A stretch of 8,701 nt of DNA from NCBI GenBank assembly GCA_012798185.1, contig JAAZNS010000493.1, positions 1 to 8,701 of the forward strand, in the 5' to 3' direction. Each line of letters opens with the position of its first letter. Position 1 is the first letter of the stretch. Source of the stretch: Chloroflexota bacterium. GTDB lineage: Bacteria; Chloroflexota; Anaerolineae; Anaerolineales; UBA4823. Below, one piece after another: positions 1 to 7,606 of this stretch. The position numbers and the translations under genes were made by a program. The notes under the pieces were generated by a model, which was given only the letters and a program-made list of their open reading frames with translations, was not told where the DNA came from and searched no databases.

Positions 1-266
1 CAAAACGGGATAATCAATATCACCAGGCTTTGATAGTATATAAACGATGGCATTGCATCTTTGGCAAATATGGGAAGGGATAAATCAAATCGAACAAAAT
101 AGGCAGCCCGGAAGGATAATGCAGCTAGGATTAAATCCCACACAACAAGGCACATGGTATACAAGCGCCATTGCCATTTGCGAGATATATTGCGTGATAC
201 GCGCTGGATTTTGACAGTTAATTGCTCGTCAACTCGAGCGCTGATAGTAGGAGAAGCTAAGTGCAT
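1..266 (-). CDS. N-terminus of a probable polyprenyl-phosphate sugar phosphotransferase (partial)
   Basis: This gene runs off the left edge; only its first 88 codons are visible. It starts at an ATG (266-264) with an AGAGGAA ribosome site at 271-277. An in-frame TAG four codons upstream and no other Met until residue 38 fix this start. The protein opens with a basic cytoplasmic stretch (residues 14-34), then a membrane helix at about 35-57 ending in SFRAAYFVRFDLSLPIF, and a second hydrophobic segment begins near 75. A helix ending in an AYFVRF-type motif is typical of the membrane part of WbaP/WcaJ-family initiating enzymes, which transfer a sugar phosphate to undecaprenyl phosphate to start exopolysaccharide or capsule units. 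The catalytic domain would lie beyond the window, so the call rests on the N-terminus alone. A CapD-type membrane epimerase, which begins similarly, is the main alternative. Confidence 0.6.
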   Translation of the reverse strand, partial: MHLASPTISARVDEQLTVKIQRVSRNISRKWQWRLYTMCLVVWDLILAALSFRAAYFVRFDLSLPIFAKDAMPSFIYYQSLVILIIPF

Positions 267-370
267 TAATTTCCTCTATGCAACGATCTTGTTCGATGTG
301 TAATGAATAAAAGTTATGGTAATGCCTCAGAGGGGGCGTTATGAACCACTGCCATTATTAATTAGGATAA

Positions 371-399
371 ATATTACCATAATAATCCCCATTAATCAA
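371..399 (-). promoter_or_regulatory. Candidate promoter for the sugar-transferase gene
   Basis: On the minus strand TTGATT (399-394) is followed after exactly 17 bp by TAATAT (376-371). TGG directly before the -10 makes it an extended -10. The predicted start near 364 leaves a leader of about 98 nt before the ATG at 266. The 11-bp repeats at 403-431 sit just upstream of the -35, where a class II activator of the PhoB/OmpR type would bind. Both hexamers match the housekeeping consensus at four of six positions, so this is plausible rather than certain. Confidence 0.45.
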
Positions 400-402
400 C
401 AG

Positions 403-431
403 GTTAAATGCGAGTTAAATGGGTGTTAAAA
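403..431. promoter_or_regulatory. Three 11-bp-spaced GTTAAA repeats, candidate response-regulator operator
   Basis: GTTAAAT, GTTAAAT and GTTAAAA begin at 403, 414 and 425, each 11 bp apart with 4-bp spacers. Tandem 6-8 bp direct repeats with 11-bp periodicity are the usual binding pattern of PhoB/PhoP/OmpR-family response regulators, which place successive monomers on one face of the helix. The array lies directly upstream of the candidate -35 at 394-399. The repeats are seen directly; the regulator is inferred. Confidence 0.5.
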
Positions 432-459
432 CTGTAACTTAAATCAATTCAAAAGTCAA
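431..459 (-). promoter_or_regulatory. Alternative upstream promoter for the sugar-transferase gene
   Basis: TTGACT (459-454) is five of six to the -35 consensus. TACAGT (436-431) lies 17 bp further on and is four of six to the -10. If used, transcription would start near 424 and the three 11-bp repeats would cover the start site, so a bound regulator would block it rather than activate. It competes with, or supplements, the downstream promoter at 371-399. Confidence 0.3.
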
Positions 460-503
460 GCGAACGAATAGTAATTAAATACTAGTGGTACGTTTAAATG
501 ATC

Positions 504-3500
504 TTAAAATGTTGTAATAATGTCTTGGGTAGTTTTTGGGTGTACAAAGAAGATTGACGCTGGTATGGCTTTTTTAACTAACCGATAGTTTTGCAGATCG
601 ACTTTTACCCCCACATCATCTGTGAGAGAATAAGGCAAAGTGAGCGTCAATGTACCGTCGGATTCCAGCGTTTGGGTCAGAAACACCGGGTTTGATATTT
701 GATAAGTATTCCACCACCTGACCTGATAAGATCCAAGCGGGACATTCTCAATGGTGATCGTCCCCGAGATGGGGGTGATCGAAACACCATCTACCACATT
801 CCGCCAAGTATGATGTATATTTTGCACCCACAAGTGCATACGCCCGTTGATGTCATCGCGCTGCCCCCAGGCGCGCAGATTGGAATTTGAGGTTTGAGCA
901 GCAATATCTTTATAATTTCCGTTATTCAAGGGAATATCCTGCATAAAATTACGATACGAAAGATAATTATCATATATAGACGGCGGGATTGTTTCGCTAG
1001 CCCACCAAAACAGATCGATCATCCCTCCGGAGCTGATCTGACCCCACAGGTTGTTATGCAGCCATATGCCCTCGGTATCCTGGAGTATATCGGTATTATA
1101 TTCTTGCTGCTCTTCGGTATCGATTCCTGTCTCTCCTCGCACCAGGGGCATTTTGGCACCCACCAAACTGCCGCCATTCCACAAATCGCCATAAGCCCGG
1201 TTATACCACGCGGTATCTTCATCCATTGGTGTTGACATATCGAATGTACCGATGACCGGCACAATCCTCCCATCGGGGCTGACCACTTCGAGATCGTCAA
1301 ACCAGGCATCGCCGCCAGTGCCATTTTGGTTTTCAATGCGCAGGGAGAATTCATGAGGCAGGTCGTCGGAAATCACCAGCCGATAATCCAAGGGAATTGT
1401 ATTTCCATTGCGGTCGCGGTCACTGCTGAATTGTGTCCAGTTAAATGTGCCTGCCGATGAAGTGCAAACGAAATCCTGGCCGCTGGTGTTGAAAGGTACA
1501 ACGCCTTCCCTGCCGCCATAATAAGTACCGCCATCCAGAATCCAGCGCACACGCTGCATTCCGCCGCTACCACTGTAAGGGCAGCTTGCTGTAAAATTCT
1601 GGGCTTTCATCCAATATCGCACGATCCATTCCCCCTTACCGCGGATCACAAGACCACGCGGCACCATAGCTTCATTGCCGTTATCCGTCCCGGAAAAATG
1701 GGCTGAGGCATCGCCGGAACGGACATTAGCCAAATTAGTCTCGGTTCGTTCATCACTGATAAAGTGGGCATACTTTCCCCAACCCGTTGAAATATAGGCA
1801 TGCAGATCGGCGTAATCGATATCGGGATAATCTGTGTTTGACCAAAACTCGGCGTTGGGAAAAGACGCCCAAAAGGAGGTGGTCACCATATGCCTGGAAG
1901 GGTCATTTTCATGAAAGTATTTTGCCATCGCGTTGGCTATATCATGGTGATTGCCATTGTAAGGATCGCCTTCATTCACATATTCAAATGAGTGAATGGC
2001 GGTGCTGTAACCCCAACGGGCGATAATATAGCGCCACCAAGCTTCCTGTAACCAGCGGCTTTTTGTATTATCCGCTGCGTAGAAATTATCGGCGCTGCCC
2101 GAGGCATCCATTCTGCCTGTATCTTGATCGATATGGTAACGAATCCACTCATTTTTCTCATCGATGACCAGCTTGAGGTAAACCCCATGGGTTTCTGCAG
2201 ATTGAATGTACAAATCCCAGCTGGCAGCATTGATTGGGTCGAAGTATAAATGGCTGTTGGCGTAGGGTTCACGCAGCAGATCGACTTTATTGGGATCGGC
2301 GGTTTTCCATAGATGAACCTCATCGATGTAGATCTGTCCGCCTGTGACATTTTGACGGGTCAGATACAGGTTTCCAAACCAGTACTGACCGGAAGAGGTG
2401 TTGTAAACACCGGTGACAGTGATCCAATCGGTTGTGCCAACCACTGGCGATGTGATTGGTGTGCCATTACCTGCCTGGCTGCATGCTGCCCCCAACCAAT
2501 CGGCACGCTTGATCACAAAGCCATAATCGCCGCTTTCTGCCGGACCGGTGACATTAGTTAATTTCACCCGGGCGCTGATCGAATAAGAAGTATTGGGTTG
2601 AACGGGAATGCCGCCTTGCCAAAAATCGGCAAAATAACACGGGTTATCCGCATCCAACCGCAAAGCCACATCTGCCCCGTTATGGGTATTAATAATATCC
2701 AGCCCAACGCCAGGCATGTAGCCGTCCATAGGCAGGTGATGGGATGCCCAGGAAGTCCATTGCGAACCATTGATGCCGGCACCTGCCATCCAAACGCGCA
2801 TTAAATTCATTTTATTTTGTTCATAGAGGGTCATCGAAGTTTCTACATCGCTGGCATTCGAAAAACCGTCGTTGTAGCCAACGCCATTAAAGTATGAGCC
2901 GTCCTGGAATTCGAAGTAACGCGGGTCTGCGGCACTGACGCGCAGAAAACCTTGCCGGCGATGAAGATTGCTCGATTCACCGCTCACCGTAAAGCTAAGA
3001 GCCGGCATACCCATTGTGGGATAGTAGAAGGTGCCTTGGGCATCTGTCGCCCGTAAACGGTACTGCCAGGTGCCGCTCTGCTGCGGTGTGAACCGTACTG
3101 CCCAGCGGGGGGAACCGTTAGGTGTCAGGTGATTGTAGGTACCGTGATTCTCATAGGTAAAGGGCTGATAATAAAATGCTGGCTGGGTGAGCGTTGTTTG
3201 CCAGTTATCGTTGGAGAAGAGCGCGTCCACGCTGACGCCAATGCCTGCCTGAACACCGGCAGGAGGGTCAGCGTCGTAAGGTAAATAGGGATTAATTGCG
3301 GTTGTATCGACATCGAATTGAATGTCAAACCGGTCGTAGCGGGCAATTGGTGAGGCAGAAACCTGAACATTGCTGATGATTGTTGTGGTTATGGGGGGTT
3401 CGGTGGGTGCGGGGGTTTCAGGCGTTTCCGTCATGGTGGATGGAGTGGTTGGTGTGATCGGTTCGCCGGCTTGCATAACTAAAGGCAAAAATTCGAACCA

Positions 3501-3617
3501 ATCACCATTTAAAAAATGCCCCTGTGCAATTTTAAAATGTGAGAAACTAAAGATGAGAACAACCCCCAAAATAAGCAAAAGAGAGACGCCAATTACACCA
3601 ATAATGCGGTGTTTCAT
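504..3617 (-). CDS. Membrane-anchored DUF5060-type glycoside hydrolase (clan GH-A) with two inserted CBM-like modules
   Basis: This is a 1037-residue exported protein, probably acting on a polysaccharide outside the cell. The start ATG follows an AAGAAGG ribosome site (3629-3623) by 5 bp. A signal anchor spans residues 6-27, then the motif FLPLVMQ (43-49) and a Thr/Pro-rich linker (51-79). A DUF5060-like beta domain (about 82-212) leads through GFLRVSAADPRYFEF (223-237) into a TIM barrel: NGVGYND (244-250), NLMRVW (271-276), YLKLVIDE (480-487), EYVNEGDP (545-552) with likely acid/base Glu549, DLHAY (604-608), PLVRGETGI (824-832) with likely nucleophile Glu829, and DLFWWAS (868-874). Regions of about 303-438 and 628-782 interrupt the barrel and look like jelly-roll carbohydrate-binding modules. 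Residues 911-1008 resemble the C-terminal beta-sandwich of these enzymes. It follows the propeller lipoprotein gene after 49 bp, so co-transcription is likely. Substrate and exact GH family cannot be read from the sequence. Confidence 0.82.
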   Translation of the reverse strand: MKHRIIGVIGVSLLLILGVVLIFSFSHFKIAQGHFLNGDWFEFLPLVMQAGEPITPTTPSTMTETPETPAPTEPPITTTIISNVQVSASPIARYDRFDIQFDVDTTAINPYLPYDADPPAGVQAGIGVSVDALFSNDNWQTTLTQPAFYYQPFTYENHGTYNHLTPNGSPRWAVRFTPQQSGTWQYRLRATDAQGTFYYPTMGMPALSFTVSGESSNLHRRQGFLRVSAADPRYFEFQDGSYFNGVGYNDGFSNASDVETSMTLYEQNKMNLMRVWMAGAGINGSQWTSWASHHLPMDGYMPGVGLDIINTHNGADVALRLDADNPCYFADFWQGGIPVQPNTSYSISARVKLTNVTGPAESGDYGFVIKRADWLGAACSQAGNGTPITSPVVGTTDWITVTGVYNTSSGQYWFGNLYLTRQNVTGGQIYIDEVHLWKTADPNKVDLLREPYANSHLYFDPINAASWDLYIQSAETHGVYLKLVIDEKNEWIRYHIDQDTGRMDASGSADNFYAADNTKSRWLQEAWWRYIIARWGYSTAIHSFEYVNEGDPYNGNHHDIANAMAKYFHENDPSRHMVTTSFWASFPNAEFWSNTDYPDIDYADLHAYISTGWGKYAHFISDERTETNLANVRSGDASAHFSGTDNGNEAMVPRGLVIRGKGEWIVRYWMKAQNFTASCPYSGSGGMQRVRWILDGGTYYGGREGVVPFNTSGQDFVCTSSAGTFNWTQFSSDRDRNGNTIPLDYRLVISDDLPHEFSLRIENQNGTGGDAWFDDLEVVSPDGRIVPVIGTFDMSTPMDEDTAWYNRAYGDLWNGGSLVGAKMPLVRGETGIDTEEQQEYNTDILQDTEGIWLHNNLWGQISSGGMIDLFWWASETIPPSIYDNYLSYRNFMQDIPLNNGNYKDIAAQTSNSNLRAWGQRDDINGRMHLWVQNIHHTWRNVVDGVSITPISGTITIENVPLGSYQVRWWNTYQISNPVFLTQTLESDGTLTLTLPYSLTDDVGVKVDLQNYRLVKKAIPASIFFVHPKTTQDIITTF

Positions 3618-3666
3618 AAAGACCTTCTTTCACCGGTAAAACGAGTTGTTCAATTCGAATGCTGGG

Positions 3667-5388
3667 TCAGCTGCCGCTATGGCGAAAAACCATTAATTCT
3701 CCGCCATTACCCTCGACAATGATCAAACCACTGCTTACATAAGTATACCGCGGTAAGATGCCCCCGCCATAGGGAGTTGTCAAAGTTGTTGGCGGATCGA
3801 GCGTATTCCAATAAACCCACCATCCTGGGCCTGGCCAATAGCGGGTATCGCCAAACAGATAAAGACCGCAGGTAGTATAGTGGGATTGCGGGTCGTAATT
3901 TTCACAGGGTTTCATGCGGCGGATTACAGTAGGGCGGCGCTGGGTGGTGATTGGGTTGGAGTAAGTCATCCCTTTACTGGTGGAACGATCCACGATAAAG
4001 GCTGCCTCGCTGGCAGCCCAATGGGCGTTGAATAACGTGTTGCCAGCCATGCTGAGCGGGGTCTGTTCGTCGGAGATATAAATATAAGTATCGCTAAATT
4101 GCACAAAGCGCATATCTCCTGCTGCTAATCCTGGAATGGTGCTGCTATCCAATACCATTTCGCCCAGATGCGAATCCCAGCGCCCATCAGGGGGCTGTGA
4201 CTGCCCGTTGCGAAAGACCTGGTATGCCACTTCGCTGCCATCGGGATATGTGCGGATGACAGGCATGGATCCCACCATCAACCCTGTGGTACTTCCAGAC
4301 TTATATTCCACACCGCCAAAGCCGATTGCTGGAATAAATGCTTCCTTTCCGCTATCGAGATTGAGGGCGAATAAATTTTTATATTGGGGATTATTCGATA
4401 ACAAAGTGCGAATTTCTGAGTTGGAGTTTGGATATACATGACCAGCCCCGGTTCCGCTCCACAATCCCTCGAAACCCAGGTTCATGCGGACAAACACAAC
4501 ACCATGCTGTTCTGCTATTACTGGCCAGTAACCCTCGAAGGTATGGGTGGTCGAAGGCGATAATGGGGTTGGTTTTACCTTCCACCGTAAAACGCCGCTG
4601 CTGTCATTTACTGCATGAATGTATAGGTCTGATGTGCAAAAAATTACCGTATCCCGGCTCGCAGAATATGCCGCCGGTGTAGCACTGCTTGAACCACTGC
4701 GGTAGATCCACACTGCTTGCATGGTGACTGGGTTGATTTTATGCAGCTCACCATTCATGGTAAGTGCAAAAACATATCCATCTGCTAATAGAATCGCTTT
4801 ATTGATCGGACTGCCAGTCTGGTACGTTTTATTGATTTTTCCGGTATAAGTATTGACCTGATAGAGTGTTCCATTTTGTCCGCCAGCATATAAGTATGCT
4901 GACTTCATATCGTATGCAGGGGTAGCATTGAAAGCGGTGTCGGTTATGCGCCATGCCTGGGTTCCATTGGTTTTTCGCAGGGCATATAAGCCATTGACTC
5001 CAGCCGGCACATAAACATATTCTCCGCCGGTGATTGTGCGAGCTTCCCAAGGTGCGTCATAAAAATGACCACCATTACCGCCCTCGGAATCCGGTCCGTT
5101 CCAACTCCACAGAAATGTCCATGGTTCAGATGGTTCCAGGTTAACAAATACGCTTCGCTGGGCATCATGCGCTTCCTGCGTCCATTCTTTCTCTGCATCG
5201 CTCGATGAATACCAGGAGCTTTGACTAATAAAAGGCAGCCATGCCGAATTATTCAAGGGAACTGTGGTAATCGTTGCTTGCGGGAGGGGAGTCGATTTCC
5301 CGAGATCGACCTTAATAAAGCATGCGACAATGAAATTGGCAGCCAGCAAGACGATCAGGCTGAGAGAATATGGTTTGAATGGTTTCAT
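3667..5388 (-). CDS. Lipoprotein with PQQ-type beta-propeller repeats
   Basis: A 573-residue exported protein of unknown specific role. I place the start at the ATG (5388-5386). A TTG one codon upstream (5391) is also in frame, but no clear Shine-Dalgarno favours either. The N-terminus has a basic start, a hydrophobic core and the lipobox IVAC with Cys23, so it should be lipid-anchored on the outer face of the membrane. After a spacer with SAWLPFISQ (48-56), WTQEAHDAQRS opens a propeller whose strands repeat the PQQ-type pattern: GLYALRKTNGTQAW (133-146), TLYQVNTYTGK (174-184), ELHKINPVTMQAVW (214-227), YIHAVNDSSGVLRW (256-269) and NLFALNLDSGKEAF (338-351). Such repeats do not by themselves imply a bound quinone; BamB-like scaffold proteins share them. 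Cys495 and Cys507 could pair. The glycosidase gene follows after 49 bp, suggesting a shared operon and a joint surface task. I do not recognise a specific gene name. Confidence 0.8.
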   Translation of the reverse strand: MKPFKPYSLSLIVLLAANFIVACFIKVDLGKSTPLPQATITTVPLNNSAWLPFISQSSWYSSSDAEKEWTQEAHDAQRSVFVNLEPSEPWTFLWSWNGPDSEGGNGGHFYDAPWEARTITGGEYVYVPAGVNGLYALRKTNGTQAWRITDTAFNATPAYDMKSAYLYAGGQNGTLYQVNTYTGKINKTYQTGSPINKAILLADGYVFALTMNGELHKINPVTMQAVWIYRSGSSSATPAAYSASRDTVIFCTSDLYIHAVNDSSGVLRWKVKPTPLSPSTTHTFEGYWPVIAEQHGVVFVRMNLGFEGLWSGTGAGHVYPNSNSEIRTLLSNNPQYKNLFALNLDSGKEAFIPAIGFGGVEYKSGSTTGLMVGSMPVIRTYPDGSEVAYQVFRNGQSQPPDGRWDSHLGEMVLDSSTIPGLAAGDMRFVQFSDTYIYISDEQTPLSMAGNTLFNAHWAASEAAFIVDRSTSKGMTYSNPITTQRRPTVIRRMKPCENYDPQSHYTTCGLYLFGDTRYWPGPGWWVYWNTLDPPTTLTTPYGGGILPRYTYVSSGLIIVEGNGGELMVFRHSGS

Positions 5389-5477
5389 CAATAGTAATTG
5401 ATACCGGATAAATTTACCTTTTCCAAATTTTGCTCATTATTAATTTGTGTTTTTACCACATTTTCACCCTGTCATCA

Positions 5478-5494
5478 ATATTTTTTGAAAATAT
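5478..5494. repeat. AT-only inverted repeat upstream of the propeller gene
   Basis: ATATTTT (5478-5484) and AAAATAT (5488-5494) form a perfect 7-bp inverted repeat around a 3-bp centre. It lies between the 11-bp TTAA array and the propeller gene, within the likely promoter region. It may be a protein site or chance in AT-rich DNA. Confidence 0.25.
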
Positions 5495-5503
5495 CCTTGT
5501 GAC

Positions 5504-5530
5504 CTTAAAAGACTCTTAATGAGCATTTAA
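5504..5530. promoter_or_regulatory. Three 11-bp-spaced TTAA repeats upstream of the surface-protein operon
   Basis: CTTAAAA, CTTAATG and TTTAAG begin at 5504, 5515 and 5526, so their TTAA cores are exactly 11 bp apart. The pattern and orientation match the array at 403-431, which lies in front of another surface-related gene on the same strand. It starts about 115 bp upstream of the propeller ATG. No convincing promoter was found directly beside it: TGTGAC (5498-5503), read as GTCACA on the minus strand, is only a weak -35. The repeat is weaker in sequence than the first array, so confidence is lower. Confidence 0.38.
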
Positions 5531-5612
5531 GATAGACTACTTTTGGGGATAATTTTTATATCTGCTCAGGTTATGGTGAAATCAGTGCGGTTGGGGTTAA
5601 TGGATAAATCGA

Positions 5613-5650
5613 TAAAAAATGTGCGGATGATTTATTGACCATCCGCACAT
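5613..5650 (-). terminator. Intrinsic terminator of dnaK
   Basis: A perfect 11-bp inverted repeat (5619-5629 with 5640-5650, arm ATGTGCGGATG) with a 10-base loop is followed on the minus strand by six T residues (5619-5614). It begins 19 bp past the dnaK stop codon. The T tract lies only on the minus-strand exit side, so it serves dnaK and should separate it from the propeller-glycosidase operon. Confidence 0.9.
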
Positions 5651-5669
5651 GATAAAAATATTCAGCGTC

Positions 5670-7577
5670 TTAAGCTTCGCGGAATTCACCTTCTACAACT
5701 TCGCCTTCGCCGGAAGCACCCGTGTCATTCCCATTGCTGCCTATGCCGCTTCCATTAGAACCGGGCTGGGTCGATTGTTGGGCATACACTTGCTGACTTA
5801 GCGCATGGAAAGCATTTTGTAGTTCCTCGGTCAAACGGCGGAGGTGTGTGATATCATCACCGTTCATTGCCTGGCGCAGCTTGCTGATCTTTTCTTCGAT
5901 ATTACTGCGCTCAGCTGCAGGCACTTTTTCACCCAATTCACGCAAAGCTTTCTCGGTTTGATATGCCAGGCTGTCAGCAGCATTGCGGGCTTCGATCAGC
6001 TCACGGCGTTTACGATCCTCACCTTCATGTTGGCGGGCTTCATTCACCATACGCTCGATTTCCTGCTTGTTCAAATTGGTTGACGCTGTGATGGTGACTT
6101 TTTGTTCCTTTCCTGTCGCTTTGTCTTTTGCAGTTACATTCAAGATGCCATTGGCATCGATATCGAAGGTGACTTCAATCTGCGGAATGCCCCGCGGCGC
6201 TGGAGGGATACCTTCTAACCGGAAGCGGCCCAGCGACATATTATCGCTTGCCATTGGCCGTTCACCTTGTAATACGTGAATATCAACGGCAGTTTGGTTA
6301 TCTTCGGCGGTTGAAAACACTTCGCTCTTTTTAACCGGGATGGTTGTATTTCGTTCGATTAAAGTTGTCATTACGCCGCCCAAGGTTTCCACGCCCAGCG
6401 AGAGCGGTGTAACATCCAGCAGTAACACATCTTTAACCTCACCGCCCAGCACACCAGCTTGAATGGCAGCCCCTACCGCCACCACCTCGTCGGGGTTAAC
6501 ACCTTTATGCGGTTCTTTATTGATTATTGAGCGTACCAGATCTTGAACCATAGGCATGCGGGAGGCACCACCGACTAATACCACTTCGTTGATTTGATTG
6601 GGTTGCAGGTTGGCATCCCGCAGAGCAGCATTAAAGGGACCCCGCAGACGTTCGACCAGATCAGCCGTTAACTGCTCTAGTTTAGCACGGCTCAGCTTGG
6701 TTACCAGATGTTTCGGTCCAGAAGCATCGGCGGTAATATATGGCAGATTGATTTCTGTTTCCAGAACGCTGGAAAGCTCGATTTTGGCTTTTTCGGCTGA
6801 TTCACGCAGCCGCTGCAGAGCCTGGCGGTCTAGGCGTAAATCGATTCCGTTTTCTTTTTTGAATTCATCGGCTACCCAGTTGACAATACGCTCATCCCAA
6901 TCATCGCCGCCCAGGTGTGTATCGCCGTTGGTTGCTTTCACTTCGATGACCCCTTCGCCAACGTCTAGCACGCTGACATCGAAAGTGCCTCCGCCTAGGT
7001 CGAAGGCCAGGATGGTCTCATTTTTCTTTTTATCCAATCCATAAGCCAATGCTGCTGCAGTAGGTTCATTGATGATGCGCATTACTTCAAGACCGGCGAT
7101 CTTGCCGGCGTCTTTGGTTGCCTGCCGCTGACTGTCGTTAAAATACGCTGGCACGGTGATGACTGCCCTTGTAACCGGCTCACCCAGATATGCTTCTGCA
7201 TCTGATTTCAATTTACTCAAAATCATCGCCGAAATCTCTTGGGGACTGTATTCTTTTCCGTTTACAGGTATTTTGACGCGAGCGTCTCCCATTGGACCGC
7301 TGATTACCTTGAATGGAACCATCTTCCGTTCGGTTTCTACTTCGTCATAGCGGCGCCCCATGAAACGCTTAATAGAATAGATTGTATTTTCGGGGTTGAC
7401 CACCGATTGGCGTTTTGCAGTTTGCCCTACCAGCCGTTCTCCATTTTTATTAAAGGCAACTACCGAAGGAAGCAGGCGTGAACCTTCTGCGGTAGGAATG
7501 ACGGTTGGGTCGCCACCTTCCATGACTGCCACGACACTGTTGGTAGTTCCCAAATCGATACCGATAATTTTCGACAT
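5670..7577 (-). CDS. dnaK: Molecular chaperone DnaK (Hsp70)
   Basis: DnaK is the cytoplasmic ATP-driven chaperone that binds exposed hydrophobic peptides and works with DnaJ and GrpE. The 635-residue length is close to the E. coli protein (638). The ATPase domain shows GIDLGTTNS (6-14), Lys70 in the SIKRFMGRR stretch, DLGGGTFDVSVL (193-204) and VVLVGGASRMPMVQ (332-345). The linker DVLLLD (383-388) leads to the substrate domain with FSTAEDNQTAVDIHVLQGER (421-440), then the helical lid and a Gly/Ser/Asn-rich tail (604-624) ending EGEFREA. It carries the E. coli-like segment near residues 75-105 that Bacillus-type DnaK lacks. The ATG follows GAGGAG (7590-7585) by 7 bp. No grpE, dnaJ or hrcA is next to it, and it has its own terminator, so it appears to be transcribed alone. 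Confidence 0.98.
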   Translation of the reverse strand: MSKIIGIDLGTTNSVVAVMEGGDPTVIPTAEGSRLLPSVVAFNKNGERLVGQTAKRQSVVNPENTIYSIKRFMGRRYDEVETERKMVPFKVISGPMGDARVKIPVNGKEYSPQEISAMILSKLKSDAEAYLGEPVTRAVITVPAYFNDSQRQATKDAGKIAGLEVMRIINEPTAAALAYGLDKKKNETILAFDLGGGTFDVSVLDVGEGVIEVKATNGDTHLGGDDWDERIVNWVADEFKKENGIDLRLDRQALQRLRESAEKAKIELSSVLETEINLPYITADASGPKHLVTKLSRAKLEQLTADLVERLRGPFNAALRDANLQPNQINEVVLVGGASRMPMVQDLVRSIINKEPHKGVNPDEVVAVGAAIQAGVLGGEVKDVLLLDVTPLSLGVETLGGVMTTLIERNTTIPVKKSEVFSTAEDNQTAVDIHVLQGERPMASDNMSLGRFRLEGIPPAPRGIPQIEVTFDIDANGILNVTAKDKATGKEQKVTITASTNLNKQEIERMVNEARQHEGEDRKRRELIEARNAADSLAYQTEKALRELGEKVPAAERSNIEEKISKLRQAMNGDDITHLRRLTEELQNAFHALSQQVYAQQSTQPGSNGSGIGSNGNDTGASGEGEVVEGEFREA

Positions 7578-7584
7578 AATTATT

Positions 7585-7590
7585 CTCCTC
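7585..7590 (-). promoter_or_regulatory. Ribosome binding site of dnaK
   Basis: GAGGAG on the minus strand lies 7 bp before the ATG at 7577, the strongest Shine-Dalgarno in the window. It confirms the start used for dnaK. Confidence 0.8.
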
Positions 7591-7606
7591 TCACAATTCG
7601 TGCTTA

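Noticed and set aside
480..503. Intrinsic terminator after the glycosidase gene
   Set aside because: Only a 5-bp AT-rich TAGTA/TACTA pair is visible, with no GC stem or T tract, so none is called.
894..1235. Plus-strand 113-codon frame antisense to the glycosidase
   Set aside because: It lies opposite the barrel end and C-terminal domain of a convincing gene, with no ribosome site or motif.
3630..3638. TTCACCGGT shared with 8189-8197 as a possible dispersed repeat
   Set aside because: Nine bases occurring twice in 8.7 kb with different surroundings is within chance.
5389..5391. TTG start one codon before the propeller-gene ATG
   Set aside because: The ATG immediately following is a stronger initiator, and the ribosome-site evidence does not favour TTG. 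The difference is one residue before the signal peptide.
5451..5470. DnaA-box-like TTTACCACA and neighbouring TTTTCACCC
   Set aside because: Only seven of nine or fewer match TTATCCACA, and they lie on the far side of dnaK from dnaA among promoter-region sequence.
6598..7044. Plus-strand 148-codon open frame inside dnaK
   Set aside because: It is antisense to the highly conserved ATPase domain of dnaK and rich in Ser/Arg, as shadow frames often are.
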